This document shows, piece by piece, positions 16,244 to 25,935 of a stretch of DNA of 64,000 nucleotides; position 1 is the stretch's first letter, and every line of letters starts with the position of its first letter. The DNA lies in assembly GCF_900215485.1 (NCBI RefSeq), contig NZ_OCMZ01000002.1:682001-746000 (forward strand). Direction: 5' to 3'. This DNA comes from Nitrosovibrio sp. Nv4 (GTDB taxonomy: Bacteria; Pseudomonadota; Gammaproteobacteria; Burkholderiales; Nitrosomonadaceae). The notes beneath the pieces were generated by a model. It made no database searches and had not been told where the DNA came from. It was given only the letters and a program-made list of their open reading frames with translations. The translations under genes and the position numbers were made by a program.

Positions 16244-17830
16244 TCAGGTGCTTACTGAAGGTTGCCGAGCCGGGGCGAGGCCAGAATCCAGCGCTTTGGC
16301 ATAAAGATCCCCATAGGACGAGAACATCAACTTGTCATTATAGTAACGTTTCACCCGCTCGAGCCCTGCCTGTTGTGCAGCGTGCCATCGGGGTGGGTTA
16401 TTGAGCAGTTCAAGCGCGGCTTTTGCCGTTCCCTCCGGATCGGCGATAAAAACCAGGCTTCCCGCCGCGCCTAGCGCGCGATCCTCCTCGCTGCGTCCCT
16501 CGATAAGCTCGCGACAGGAACCCACATCGGTTGCAAGACATGGCACACCGCTGGCAAATGCCTCGAGCACTACCAGAGGCAAAGCTTCGCTGATCGAGGT
16601 CAATACCATCAGTCCCAGTTGTGGAAGAATTTCAAGCATATTCTGAAAGCCCAGGAATTTGACTTGGTCTTTCAAACCGAGGCTGGCGGCCAATTCCTTG
16701 CACTCATTCACATATACAGGGTCTTCATCTTCCGGACCCACGATCCATCCCTGCGCATCGGGTCGCTCATTAACGAGCATTCGCAACGTCCTGATGAATG
16801 TCTTGATATCCTTGATGGGCACCACGCGCCCGATCAATCCCAGCACCGGCGGAATTTCTTCCGGCCGCTTCTCCAGCGCGGCCTGATAGCGTTGAACATC
16901 GATTCCATTGGTAATGACCAGCGTTTTCTCCGCCGCTGCCCCATCCGCTATTTGTCTCAGGCGATTGCCCTCATACAGGCTGACAATGGGCGACGCTTGT
17001 GCGTAGGCCATGCGGCCGATCTGCTCGTAGAATTTGATCCACAAACCACGGATGTATCCCATTTCATCATGCAGCGTGTTACATACATCGTCATTATGAT
17101 CGTGAATCCATGTAGCCTGTGCCAGATCGATTTTCCGCTCCTTCGTGTAAATGCCGTGCTCGGTAAGCACAAACGGAATATTGCGCCGCAGGCGAATCAT
17201 CGCTCCAAGCAATCCGGCATAACCGGTCGAAATAGCATGCACCGCACGCACCGGTGGCAACCCCGCTGCAATATCCGCCAATACAAATAAGGGCGTATGC
17301 ATTGCGCGTATGGCCCAGAAATAGTCGACAAACGAGGGCTCAGTGCATCGCTGCCGGTACTGCCCGGTGATGTAATCCCATGAAGCTTCGCTATACAGAA
17401 AATCTTCCTTGCTGATGCCGCCACCCGAACCCAGCCGGGAAAATGCATTTATCATTTTCTCGCTCGGTATTGATTCGGACTGGCGCATGTACGCGTGCAA
17501 CTCGTCCATTTCCGAGAAGGCCCTGCGGTTGCCCTTGCGGGAGTTCGGCTTGAGCTGCTTTTCATGTTGCATTAAATAATGCGTTTCGACATGCGTTACG
17601 TTGGATGGGAATTGATACTGCGCGGAGCCATACATTTCCTGTTCGGCGCCAATAAAAATTACGGCGAATCTTATTTCCGGCAAACCCGCGATGATCTGGT
17701 GCACCCACGACGATACGCCACCACGTATATATGGATAAGTACCTTCCAGCAACAAGGCGATATCAGCCACCGGTTCCGTCGACGGTCCCCTCAGGGATTT
17801 GTCCGTGTCTGCCCTGATGGCGCTATTCAT
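16244..17830 (-). CDS. pelF: Pel polysaccharide glycosyltransferase PelF
   Basis: A 528-residue cytoplasmic GT4 glycosyltransferase that polymerises the Pel chain from a nucleotide sugar. The N-terminal PelF signature is LLLEGTYPYIRGGVSSWVHQ. The C-terminal GT4 part holds LGLIGRVVPIKDIKTFI, the donor-site ExxxxxxxE in SEALPLVVLEAFASGVPC, and VATDVGSCRELIEG-type turns. The start is ATG 17830, inside an ATGA overlap with the pelE stop. A longer frame extends to 17953 but would add 41 residues overlapping pelE, and the coupling pattern of the operon favours the shorter form. Confidence 0.92.
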   Translation of the reverse strand: MNSAIRADTDKSLRGPSTEPVADIALLLEGTYPYIRGGVSSWVHQIIAGLPEIRFAVIFIGAEQEMYGSAQYQFPSNVTHVETHYLMQHEKQLKPNSRKGNRRAFSEMDELHAYMRQSESIPSEKMINAFSRLGSGGGISKEDFLYSEASWDYITGQYRQRCTEPSFVDYFWAIRAMHTPLFVLADIAAGLPPVRAVHAISTGYAGLLGAMIRLRRNIPFVLTEHGIYTKERKIDLAQATWIHDHNDDVCNTLHDEMGYIRGLWIKFYEQIGRMAYAQASPIVSLYEGNRLRQIADGAAAEKTLVITNGIDVQRYQAALEKRPEEIPPVLGLIGRVVPIKDIKTFIRTLRMLVNERPDAQGWIVGPEDEDPVYVNECKELAASLGLKDQVKFLGFQNMLEILPQLGLMVLTSISEALPLVVLEAFASGVPCLATDVGSCRELIEGRSEEDRALGAAGSLVFIADPEGTAKAALELLNNPPRWHAAQQAGLERVKRYYNDKLMFSSYGDLYAKALDSGLAPARQPSVST

Positions 17831-18930
17831 TGGGTCCACCATGCTCTTACCAGCGCCAGTTCGCGTCCCTTCTCGCCAGGCCGCGTGAGTGCCGACAGAT
17901 AGCGCTTCACGTCTGAAAATTTTCGTTCCCGAAAGGCAGCTTCGGCGAGCCACGGCAGAATTTTCTGTTCCTCCATGCCGCCGGTTCTTGCGCTGATAAA
18001 GGCCTCGCGCGCGATTGAGAGTTCGCCCGATTCCAGCAGAATCCGTCCATATAATAGCCAGCTGTTTGCATCTGTCGCATCGCGCACAGGAGATGCGACA
18101 GGCTTACCGGCCGTTGTGGGCATACGGGGTCCAGCGGACGAAACGGGTGCGTCGGCTGGCGCACCGGACGATGGGACAAGTACAAGCTCCATGTGATGCC
18201 TGGCCGTATCCAGCCAATGCTGTCTGACGGCGCCTTGAACCAGACGGTGATATACCAACTCCCAGCATAATGCCGCAATCGTTTTGTGGTAAGAGTTCTG
18301 CATACGGGCTGGAACTTCCGGCAGTGCCTCCGTCAAGGTCAGGATGCGTTCAATCAGTTTTTTTTCGTTATCGTCCCTCATTGCATAAGCCAGCAGCCGC
18401 ACGTCGTCGACAGGGTCGCGGGTCGCCTTCGACCACACCATCATGGCCTCGCGTGGCGCCATGTGCCGGGTCGCCATCACAGCTTTCAACCGCTTCAACG
18501 GACGCTCGGCAAAATATATTATCTGGCGCAGTGCGCCCTCGCTGTAGGGCGGCGTCGGGAAAATGACAGGAGGCGAAAAAGGGAGCTCAGGCAACGCAAC
18601 CATTTTTACGTTTTTCGAAGAACGGCTGCGAGGGCGTTTCAAGGCGGTAGTGACACTCCACAGCACGCCCAACACACCGACGACCGGCAAAATCCATAAC
18701 AGGACAAACAGAAAACCCAAGCTGCTCCGCGCGGGGAGCTTGTATCGGCGTGGCAGCAAAAGCCAGAAACCTCGAGCAAAATAATAAGATGAAACAGAGT
18801 GAAATCCCAAGGCTGCCAGCATCGCCAGATTCGCCGTCCAATTCGCTACCCAGCCACTCCCGCTCAACCAGAGCAGCAAGCCGGCCAGTGCCTCGGCTGC
18901 CAGCCCCAATAGCATGGGCATTCGATACAT
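17827..18930 (-). CDS. pelE: Pel polysaccharide membrane protein PelE
   Basis: A 367-residue protein with two N-terminal membrane segments (LLGLAAEALAGLLLWLSG, then SSLGFLFVLLWILPVVGVLGV) followed by a cytoplasmic helical TPR-like region. In Pseudomonas, PelE has this layout and joins PelD to the synthase. Cytoplasmic motifs include YFAERPLKRLKAVMATRHM. I chose the ATG at 18930, which overlaps the pelD stop (TGATG). A TTG one codon earlier is possible. An Ala/Pro/Ser linker precedes the last TPR-like part, where ESGELSIAREAFISAR is a typical helix-turn-helix repeat unit. PelE is poorly conserved, so position strengthens the call. Confidence 0.85.
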   Translation of the reverse strand: MYRMPMLLGLAAEALAGLLLWLSGSGWVANWTANLAMLAALGFHSVSSYYFARGFWLLLPRRYKLPARSSLGFLFVLLWILPVVGVLGVLWSVTTALKRPRSRSSKNVKMVALPELPFSPPVIFPTPPYSEGALRQIIYFAERPLKRLKAVMATRHMAPREAMMVWSKATRDPVDDVRLLAYAMRDDNEKKLIERILTLTEALPEVPARMQNSYHKTIAALCWELVYHRLVQGAVRQHWLDTARHHMELVLVPSSGAPADAPVSSAGPRMPTTAGKPVASPVRDATDANSWLLYGRILLESGELSIAREAFISARTGGMEEQKILPWLAEAAFRERKFSDVKRYLSALTRPGEKGRELALVRAWWTQ

Positions 18931-20210
18931 CAATGCTGCTCCAGAGAACGAACCTGTTGGGGGTCGATATCGCTGATGGCTACCAGTTCGCTTGACACCG
19001 ATGCAAGAACATCATCCACGCGTTGCATCCATACTCGCGCATTCGCCGTATCGGTCAGCGGCAGCAGGAGCCAGATGACGAGCTGATCCTTATCATGCGT
19101 CATACAAAACAGGTCAATAGCGCGCACGGAAGACCGTAATTTTCCGTAAGTACTTGTGACATCCCCGGAAGATCCCGATAACTTCAGGAGCGTTGCGTCG
19201 AGATTGAATCTCAGAAAATCCTGATACACACGCTCGAAAGAAGCAATAAAACGCGCAACGGAAGAGCTGGCCGTGCCAAAACGAAGATGATCGACGCCAT
19301 GCGCGGCAAGCACTGCAATAAGCTTTAAATTGTTTTCGTGGAACGCAAAGAATGGCATGGATTTGACCAACAGCATTGCATGAATCTCGCCCGTGGAGTC
19401 GGCCAGAGGAATGGCGGCCAATAACTGGTTCTGATCCAGCGCATATTCTTTTATAAGATTTACCGCCGCCAACTCGCCGCTTTCAATCGCGCTTTTCGCT
19501 ACAGGATCGCTACCATCAATTGGAAACTTGTCCCCGATACAAGCCAACACTCTGCCCGTATCAATCCGGTCGGCTGTTATTCCGACGATACATGCCTGCG
19601 TCAGCGCACCGTATTCCGCAATGAATTCGATAAGCCGTTGTAGCGAGGATTCATTTAGCATATTGGCGCCATTCATGGCATCGAGCGCCGGTTGCAAGCG
19701 CATGATGCCTTCACGCAGCGAAAATCCGCTGTTGGCAACTGTTTGCTCCAGCCGATCATGCGACAGGCGTAACAACTGATAACTGCGCGTAAACTCCTCA
19801 AGACGTTCTGCACGATATTGATAGGCGCCTTCCAATCGATGTAAGCGACGCCCCCACATATCGCGAAATTCTCCCGCCACCATTGCCACGATAACCGTGC
19901 CAATCGCCCAGGGCAGCGGAAATCCGGTCGAAATTTGCCACTGCTGATTGATGGCCACGCCCAACGTCGCCAGTATCAGCAAGGCACTGACAAAACCATA
20001 GACAAATCCATATCGTAGTCCTGCCAGCAAGGGGGCGAGGACCGGCCATGGAAATCCTCCGCCCAGCCGGAAAGGATCGTGCTGCTGAGTAACAAATGAC
20101 GCCGCGATCACAATTGCAGTCACCACGAATGTTTCGAGCCACCCGCCCCACGCCGACACAGGAGTATTGACGTCAATGACTTCAATTCCCTCCAGCCAGG
20201 GTTTTTTCAT
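18930..20210 (-). CDS. pelD: c-di-GMP-sensing Pel protein PelD
   Basis: A 426-residue inner-membrane protein. Four N-terminal membrane segments (about residues 25-115) are followed by a coiled stretch, a GAF domain (about 180-325) and a degenerate GGDEF domain. In Pseudomonas, PelD binds c-di-GMP at an RxxD inhibitory-site motif and switches on polymerisation. Here the motif is intact as R363-A-I-D366, while the catalytic GGDEF position reads HDKDQ and so cannot make c-di-GMP. The LLLPLTDTANA segment after it matches the GGDEF fold. The ATG at 20210 overlaps the pelB stop (ATGA). This is the clearest regulatory input in the operon. Confidence 0.93.
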   Translation of the reverse strand: MKKPWLEGIEVIDVNTPVSAWGGWLETFVVTAIVIAASFVTQQHDPFRLGGGFPWPVLAPLLAGLRYGFVYGFVSALLILATLGVAINQQWQISTGFPLPWAIGTVIVAMVAGEFRDMWGRRLHRLEGAYQYRAERLEEFTRSYQLLRLSHDRLEQTVANSGFSLREGIMRLQPALDAMNGANMLNESSLQRLIEFIAEYGALTQACIVGITADRIDTGRVLACIGDKFPIDGSDPVAKSAIESGELAAVNLIKEYALDQNQLLAAIPLADSTGEIHAMLLVKSMPFFAFHENNLKLIAVLAAHGVDHLRFGTASSSVARFIASFERVYQDFLRFNLDATLLKLSGSSGDVTSTYGKLRSSVRAIDLFCMTHDKDQLVIWLLLPLTDTANARVWMQRVDDVLASVSSELVAISDIDPQQVRSLEQH

Positions 20211-22921
20211 AGCTTTGCCGGCTCCTTGTCCGGTTTAGATATCATTTTGGATTCGCGGACTTTTGTCAGCGTTTGACGGCAGACGTCCAACTCCTTATTT
20301 AAATCGCTTTGATTGGGCGGCGCTTCTCCCGCAAGCCATCGGTTGGCCCGGTCAACGTCATCGATGGATAACGGCAGCATGTCCTTATGCGAAGGTCCGG
20401 CTGGCTGGCGTTCCAGATGCTCGGAAATTGCTGCCAGTTGCGCCGACACCGCCGGATCATCCTTCTTTCTTACCGCATCGGCAAACGCTTCCCACGCGGT
20501 CGTCTCCAGGCGTTCGCGTTGACGCCGCAGCGCAAAGTGATCCGCATTGTCCAAAATCCCCGTAAACCCCCAGCGCTCGCGTATCGATTGCAGCTTCTTA
20601 AAGTCATCCCTGCCCGCACCGTGTTGTACCAGCGAATCTTTTGATCCGAAGAGGTACTCGGCCAAACGCGGAGGAAACTTCACTACCGTTTGAGGGAAGC
20701 GCTGGGAAGCAAACATTTGCAGCGCATCCAAGCGGACATGGTTGGCGTTAGCGGGACAACCTGCCCACTCCATGTTGTCGGCCAATGTCAATGTCCATAA
20801 AAAATCACGAGGTCTTGCTTCCAGGGATTGCAGATACCGGGCCGCCGCCTGAGGGGATCTGCCCAGCGTGTGCTCTGCCGCTGCAAGGGCTTCAGCCAAA
20901 GGCGGACTTACCGCCGGTTGAGTACCCGACGGGTTATGGTACGGCTTAACGACCGTATCAAGCAATGCGGAATCGACTTTTTTGTCGGACAATAACAGCC
21001 AGATCATTGCCTCTGTAACTTCAGGTTCCGGCCCACGCAGCCGCAAAAGCTCGCGCAATGCCTCCCGGACCGCGTCCCTGTCGCCGCTGGCCATTTTTCG
21101 TATCGAACGAAAATACCAGTAATCAGGCGCGTGCGCTATCGCCGGCTGCGCTTCGGCGACAGACAGCAAATGATCAAGCTCTTCCCAATTTTTCCGAGCC
21201 CAGGAATAATGCATGAGGCGTTGCAGATCTTCGACACGCTTCAATCTATCCCATCCATAGTGCGCAAGACGCTCGCTTTTCTTATCGTCATGATGGCGTG
21301 CCGCCAAACGTTGCAGATGCTCGAGTATTTCCACATCCTTCGGTCGAAGAACCAGGGCTTTTTCATAGGCTTTGACTGCATGGTCATCCTTGCCAAGTTG
21401 CATGGAAACTTTAGCCAGCAACAACCAATACTCCTCGGCATACCCCGCATCGGGCGCACCGGATTCGCGAAACAGCAGTTCGAAACTTTTTTGAGCGTTC
21501 CCCGCTTCTTCATATAGCCGGGCCAATGCCAACCTCTGCTGTCCATTCTGCTTATCAGGCATTTCTTCGTACACCTTAATCGCCTCGAGAGGCTTGCCTT
21601 GAAGGACAAGTAGGTCTGCCAATGCTTTCATTATTGCTGGAGGGTCATCGAAACGTTCGGCGTGTCGGCGCAATTGCTCCTCCACATGGGAGGGCTGTGC
21701 GGTGCTAAGACCCGCTTTGACATAAGCATCGACTTCGGCCGCGGCCAGCTTGCGCCGCGGCATGACAGCCTCAAGCAACTGCACCAGCGCTGCGTGATCC
21801 GGTTTCGCTCGTGCAAGGGCAAATGCGCGCGACTCCGCCTCTTCATCGGCTGCATGGCGTGCAAAAGACAGCCAAAGGTCCAGCGCTTCGTCCGGCCGCG
21901 CGTTCCAGTCATAAATGCGGGCAAGCAAACGATGGCGTTCACTGCCGACGACAAGGGAAGTTCGCAGCGACGCCGCGCGCGAAAGACTTTCGGCCAGCAG
22001 TCCCATGGAAACCTGCAGCCGCAGGACGCGTTCGGCAAGCGCCTGATCCCGGGGTAATAACCGGCTGGATTCTTCCAGCCAGGCCAATGCGTGCTCACTA
22101 TCCCCCATCGGCTCGGCAATATTCGCGGCCAGCAACAAAAGCCCGGCATCGCCCTTGAGACCAGAGCTTGCGGAACTGCTCAGCATCTGTACGGCAGCCT
22201 TCAACGCCTCTTGATCGACGCCTGCCTGAAGGTAGGCATGCAAACAGGATTTCGCTATTTCCATCTTTTTCTTTGCGGTTTGCTCAAGCACCAGGGCCTC
22301 GCACAGATGCCGCGCGGCCAAGCGGGGCTGAGCAGCCGCCATGCGCTGCTTTGCGGCGAAAACAAGCCAACGTGATTTTTTTTCGTCAGTTTCATCCCGC
22401 AGAACAAGCAACTGCTCAAACGTTTCGGCCAATACCGAGGGATCGCCAAACTGTTCTGCCAGTGTAACTACCTGGTTTAATTCGCTGTCTTTATCCGCAA
22501 TGCGCAATAATGAAGGAACGAGTTCAGCGATGCGGGCGCGCAGCGCTGCTTCGACATCCTCGGCAGGACGCCGGTAGAGCTGCTGCAAGGACAGCTTGAG
22601 CTCCGCAAGACGGATTTCATAGGTCAGGTCCGATTCGGGAGCACGCTTCAAGGGATCGATGGCCTGGGCGGCCTCATCGGTCATGCCCGCTTCAGTCAAC
22701 ACCTGGACGAACGACAGACGCAACGGTGTATTGTGAGGATCGGATTGGACGAGGACACGAAGATAAGCCACTGACAAGGCATCGTTTGCGGATAAATTGG
22801 CCGGATCCCTGAATGCGGGCTGACGAGGAAACAGTATCCAGAAAACGATTAGAAGTACGGCACTAAGGAACATTAGCGCTGGCGCATTCAACAGCGATTC
22901 TCGCCGTATTTCAGCACTCAA
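20207..22921 (-). CDS. pelB: PelB-like TPR protein lacking the C-terminal barrel
   Basis: This protein, about 904 residues long, has one N-terminal membrane segment (ALMFLSAVLLIVFWILF) followed by a long run of TPR-like helix pairs, as in the periplasmic part of PelB. Pseudomonas PelB is about 1193 residues and ends in an outer-membrane beta-barrel. Here the frame stops after a charged helical tail (RQTLTKVRESKMISKPDKE), and no barrel-like strands are visible. The stop overlaps pelD, so this is not a frameshift with lost sequence nearby. I prefer the TTG at 22921 as start, because AGGAG (22931-22935) lies nine bases upstream; an ATG at 22960 has no such site. It overlaps pelA. Confidence 0.85.
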   Translation of the reverse strand: MSAEIRRESLLNAPALMFLSAVLLIVFWILFPRQPAFRDPANLSANDALSVAYLRVLVQSDPHNTPLRLSFVQVLTEAGMTDEAAQAIDPLKRAPESDLTYEIRLAELKLSLQQLYRRPAEDVEAALRARIAELVPSLLRIADKDSELNQVVTLAEQFGDPSVLAETFEQLLVLRDETDEKKSRWLVFAAKQRMAAAQPRLAARHLCEALVLEQTAKKKMEIAKSCLHAYLQAGVDQEALKAAVQMLSSSASSGLKGDAGLLLLAANIAEPMGDSEHALAWLEESSRLLPRDQALAERVLRLQVSMGLLAESLSRAASLRTSLVVGSERHRLLARIYDWNARPDEALDLWLSFARHAADEEAESRAFALARAKPDHAALVQLLEAVMPRRKLAAAEVDAYVKAGLSTAQPSHVEEQLRRHAERFDDPPAIMKALADLLVLQGKPLEAIKVYEEMPDKQNGQQRLALARLYEEAGNAQKSFELLFRESGAPDAGYAEEYWLLLAKVSMQLGKDDHAVKAYEKALVLRPKDVEILEHLQRLAARHHDDKKSERLAHYGWDRLKRVEDLQRLMHYSWARKNWEELDHLLSVAEAQPAIAHAPDYWYFRSIRKMASGDRDAVREALRELLRLRGPEPEVTEAMIWLLLSDKKVDSALLDTVVKPYHNPSGTQPAVSPPLAEALAAAEHTLGRSPQAAARYLQSLEARPRDFLWTLTLADNMEWAGCPANANHVRLDALQMFASQRFPQTVVKFPPRLAEYLFGSKDSLVQHGAGRDDFKKLQSIRERWGFTGILDNADHFALRRQRERLETTAWEAFADAVRKKDDPAVSAQLAAISEHLERQPAGPSHKDMLPLSIDDVDRANRWLAGEAPPNQSDLNKELDVCRQTLTKVRESKMISKPDKEPAKL

Positions 22922-25664
22922 GCCGGAATTCTCCTGATGCCTTGTTTGCTGACACCGCATAAATGGAATGGGAATTATCGCGGCGGGCGGTCAACGCCTC
23001 CCCATTCAGACTCACAGCGCAGGATTTGGATACCTCAAGGGTCAAATCACCGCGCGGCTCAAATAAAAGGGTGGCGGATCCATCGTCATTGAGATGCCAG
23101 GATTTCAACGGGGCGCTGGCATCGATCAGTCTCAAGGCCGGGGCCTCGTTTCGCTTATCACGCCTGTGCTTGAGGACGGCATGATTGCGCGCCAGATAAA
23201 TATAGCGGTCGGCATTTCGATTAGAATATCCGACAACATCGGTTGAGATTTCCGGTGCCATTTCAGAAACAGGCAGTCGCACCGTTCTGAGCGCATCTCC
23301 GAAAAGTAGCCAATTGCCATTGAGGTCGCGCGCAATGCTCGCTGTTTGAAAGGCCTGCGCACGCTGAACATATTCATCAAGCCATATGCCAAGCACATTT
23401 TCGTTACGCTGTTCAGCGGCTAACTGATCCAGAAGGTCCGCGCCTCGCGCGTGTAATAGCGCGTCGGCATGTATGGATAGGGATGATATGCGCAGCCGCC
23501 GTGGAAAATCGAGCTGCCGGTTCCAGTCGCTGATCGTACCGAAGTTCAATGCTTCCCCATACCAGAGTTGCGCGAACAGCGGTTCGCCGGTCAAGGGGGT
23601 CAACACCTGGGTACCCCATTCCGTGGGCCGCAGTGTCGGAGAAAGATCAGCTATGGATAACGGGCCGCTCTGCCAGTGGAGACCGCCTCCGCCGTAATTG
23701 GGCAGGCCCGCCTTCCCCGCAGCCGCCAAAGCGGCCGGGACGGGTTTGCCATCGCCGGACCAGATAAGCAACAATGGAGAACCGGGCGCCACCGATTGCA
23801 GAAACGGGATGGTTCCCGCAGTTTCGCGCGTCATCTCCGCCGCATAACCTTCCAAAAACACGCTATAGCGATAAGGCTGCTGATCGGCATCTGTCTTGCC
23901 CTCGAACACGCCCCAATAGAAAGGGTGGCTATATGTGTGGCTCGCCAATCGAACCTGTGGCATGGCAGCCAGTTGCCGTACTTTCGCGCGCCGCTCTTCA
24001 CTGTTTGCCTCAGCCTCGATGATGCCCAGCGTTACCGGCGATGGATTCCTGCCGATCCATGCCCGAAGCCGGTCGATTGCTTCAACACCGTGCTCATCTT
24101 TCTCAAACAGACGGTCGCCCCGCACCTCGACTATGCCCAGGCGGCGTCCATTTTCCGTCGTCATATCGAATACTGGCTGCACCGGCAGGCGGAAAGCCGC
24201 CTGGAAAAAAGAAAAAGGATCAAGCAGCCATTCATGGCGGCCCGATGCGGTCTCGCTCATCAAATGGGGGTGTAATGCATAGCCTCCCCATGAGCTGACC
24301 GCAACGGGATGATATACATTGGATCCATCGCTCAACGTCAACCATGCCTCCGTGCGATCTCGGACGCGCACGTCAAGCGTACCGCTGCCAACTACCGGCA
24401 CTGCACCTGGGCGGCCCAGGCGCTCGCTGGCGGCGTCCAGCTTAAGCATGCCTGTTGTAGGTTGCAAGTTTCCTTGATAATCGATCAGATTGCGGCAGGC
24501 GATGCCCCCTGGCAAGTAGCCCATGAATACTACCGGTAAACCGGCATCGACCTCTGTTTGCAAACGCGCGCAGACATTTTCGTGGCGGCTCGTACCATTT
24601 TCGTTGTCTTCGCCCAGCCATGCAATTACGCCGGCGTAACGCCCGACGAGCGGTTCGATGGGCAAAGGAAGCTTATCGACATACCAATAGTCGAGCGCCA
24701 GACCGAGATATTCCAGCGGCATGGCTGCATGCTTGAACAGATCCTGATCCATTTGTTGCGCCGGGGTACCGTTTATGATGGCCAGCAGCCTGCGCGGCGC
24801 TAAACGGATGCGGCCATGCCCCAACCACGTCAAATCGCCATTTGCGACCCAGGGCATAAACCCCAGTTTGACAATTTCCCGCGCCGTTTTTTCGCCTTCT
24901 GTCCAATTGCCCGGCTCGACATAATCGAGCACGATAACCGGTACCTTGAATTCATCTTGCACACGCCTCAACTGGCTGAGGAGCCACGTCCTGTTCTCTT
25001 CCTTGACTGGCGCGTGCTTGCCGGTAACCGGATCAAAACCCTGAAAAAGCGATTCCGCAACCATACCATCCGCATATTGGCTGGCGCGGTCCAGCACTTC
25101 GAAGCCGCGATTGAGAATGAGCTTGCAACCGGGAAAGCGCCGCTTCACTTCCGCCAGCAGCGCAACCAGCCCTTTCTCCTGTTCGGTACGTTCTGCACCT
25201 TCCTTTGTCACAAGCAGATAGCTGTCAACAGTATCGAGGAAGAAGGCGCGGTAGCCATCACGCCATAAGCGACCGAAATGGTGCTCCAGCAGATATTCGT
25301 GCCAGGCAGGATCGTTCATGTCCATCACCAGGCTGTTCCATGCCGGATTAACACCGATCGACCATTTCGTATCAATTCGCTCCATGTCGTCGCTGTTGCG
25401 CGCGATCTCGCCGAATGAAATATAGGCAAATATGAGCGAATCCAGATTCAACAAGGCCGTTCTCTCGTGCGGGAGAACCTGGCTTGGCTGAATGACAATC
25501 TGATCGAAATGGCGCAAATCCTCGACCGGCGGCCGGCTGCCATAGTAAAACGCGATGTCGCGCTGTTCGAGCTCATCGGCGGACACTGTCGATGCCACTA
25601 ACATGAGCGGCAGCAACAACGGCCAGATACGGAAGCGGAAACACAGTATTTTGCTATTAAGCAT
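22911..25664 (-). CDS. pelA: Pel deacetylase/glycoside hydrolase PelA
   Basis: A 917-residue exported protein, close to the 948 residues of Pseudomonas PelA. The signal peptide is MLNSKILCFRFRIWPLLLP, cleaved near VSADE. The N-terminal half is the GH166 hydrolase (IAFYYGSRPPVEDLRHFDQIV, FLDTVDSYLL, MVAESLFQGFD). The C-terminal half contains a reductase-like part and a NodB-like deacetylase, with VEVRGDRLF and the metal-binding ASHTYSHPFYWG. PelA deacetylates and trims Pel in the periplasm. The start is uncertain: upstream in-frame ATGs at 25688, 25727 and 25784 exist, but only 25664 gives a normal signal peptide, and none has a strong ribosome-binding site. It leads the operon. Confidence 0.92.
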   Translation of the reverse strand: MLNSKILCFRFRIWPLLLPLMLVASTVSADELEQRDIAFYYGSRPPVEDLRHFDQIVIQPSQVLPHERTALLNLDSLIFAYISFGEIARNSDDMERIDTKWSIGVNPAWNSLVMDMNDPAWHEYLLEHHFGRLWRDGYRAFFLDTVDSYLLVTKEGAERTEQEKGLVALLAEVKRRFPGCKLILNRGFEVLDRASQYADGMVAESLFQGFDPVTGKHAPVKEENRTWLLSQLRRVQDEFKVPVIVLDYVEPGNWTEGEKTAREIVKLGFMPWVANGDLTWLGHGRIRLAPRRLLAIINGTPAQQMDQDLFKHAAMPLEYLGLALDYWYVDKLPLPIEPLVGRYAGVIAWLGEDNENGTSRHENVCARLQTEVDAGLPVVFMGYLPGGIACRNLIDYQGNLQPTTGMLKLDAASERLGRPGAVPVVGSGTLDVRVRDRTEAWLTLSDGSNVYHPVAVSSWGGYALHPHLMSETASGRHEWLLDPFSFFQAAFRLPVQPVFDMTTENGRRLGIVEVRGDRLFEKDEHGVEAIDRLRAWIGRNPSPVTLGIIEAEANSEERRAKVRQLAAMPQVRLASHTYSHPFYWGVFEGKTDADQQPYRYSVFLEGYAAEMTRETAGTIPFLQSVAPGSPLLLIWSGDGKPVPAALAAAGKAGLPNYGGGGLHWQSGPLSIADLSPTLRPTEWGTQVLTPLTGEPLFAQLWYGEALNFGTISDWNRQLDFPRRLRISSLSIHADALLHARGADLLDQLAAEQRNENVLGIWLDEYVQRAQAFQTASIARDLNGNWLLFGDALRTVRLPVSEMAPEISTDVVGYSNRNADRYIYLARNHAVLKHRRDKRNEAPALRLIDASAPLKSWHLNDDGSATLLFEPRGDLTLEVSKSCAVSLNGEALTARRDNSHSIYAVSANKASGEFRLEC

Positions 25665-25842
25665 TTTAAGTTCACGATTGCTATGCATGAGGGCAAGGAT
25701 ATCAAACCAGGCAGTTGATCTTCCCATTACCAACTCTTTTGCTGGTTGAGCACCGGTAGAGCATTGTGATACAGCGTGGAGCAAAACTTATCGAGATATT
25801 CTTGCCGATCTGAACGATACGCCGTGACATACCCAGCAGGCG

Positions 25843-25904
25843 CTTAAGGTACCCCGGATAGCGTAATCTGTCGAACGTATGATATTTTTTGGTAATACCT
25901 TAAG
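25843..25904. promoter_or_regulatory. Inverted repeat upstream of pelA
   Basis: CTTAAGGTA at 25843-25851 and its exact complement TACCTTAAG at 25896-25904 lie 44 bases apart, about 180-240 bases before the pelA start. The spacing suggests two operator half-sites or a looping element for the pel operon. The regulator is unknown, and this may be coincidence. Confidence 0.35.
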
Positions 25905-25935
25905 TTCATAAGATGAAAAAAGTGGTGGTATTTTG

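Noticed and set aside
16244-17953. Longer PelF start at 17953
   Set aside because: It overlaps pelE by 127 bases, whereas the ATG at 17830 makes an ATGA coupling like the rest of the operon.
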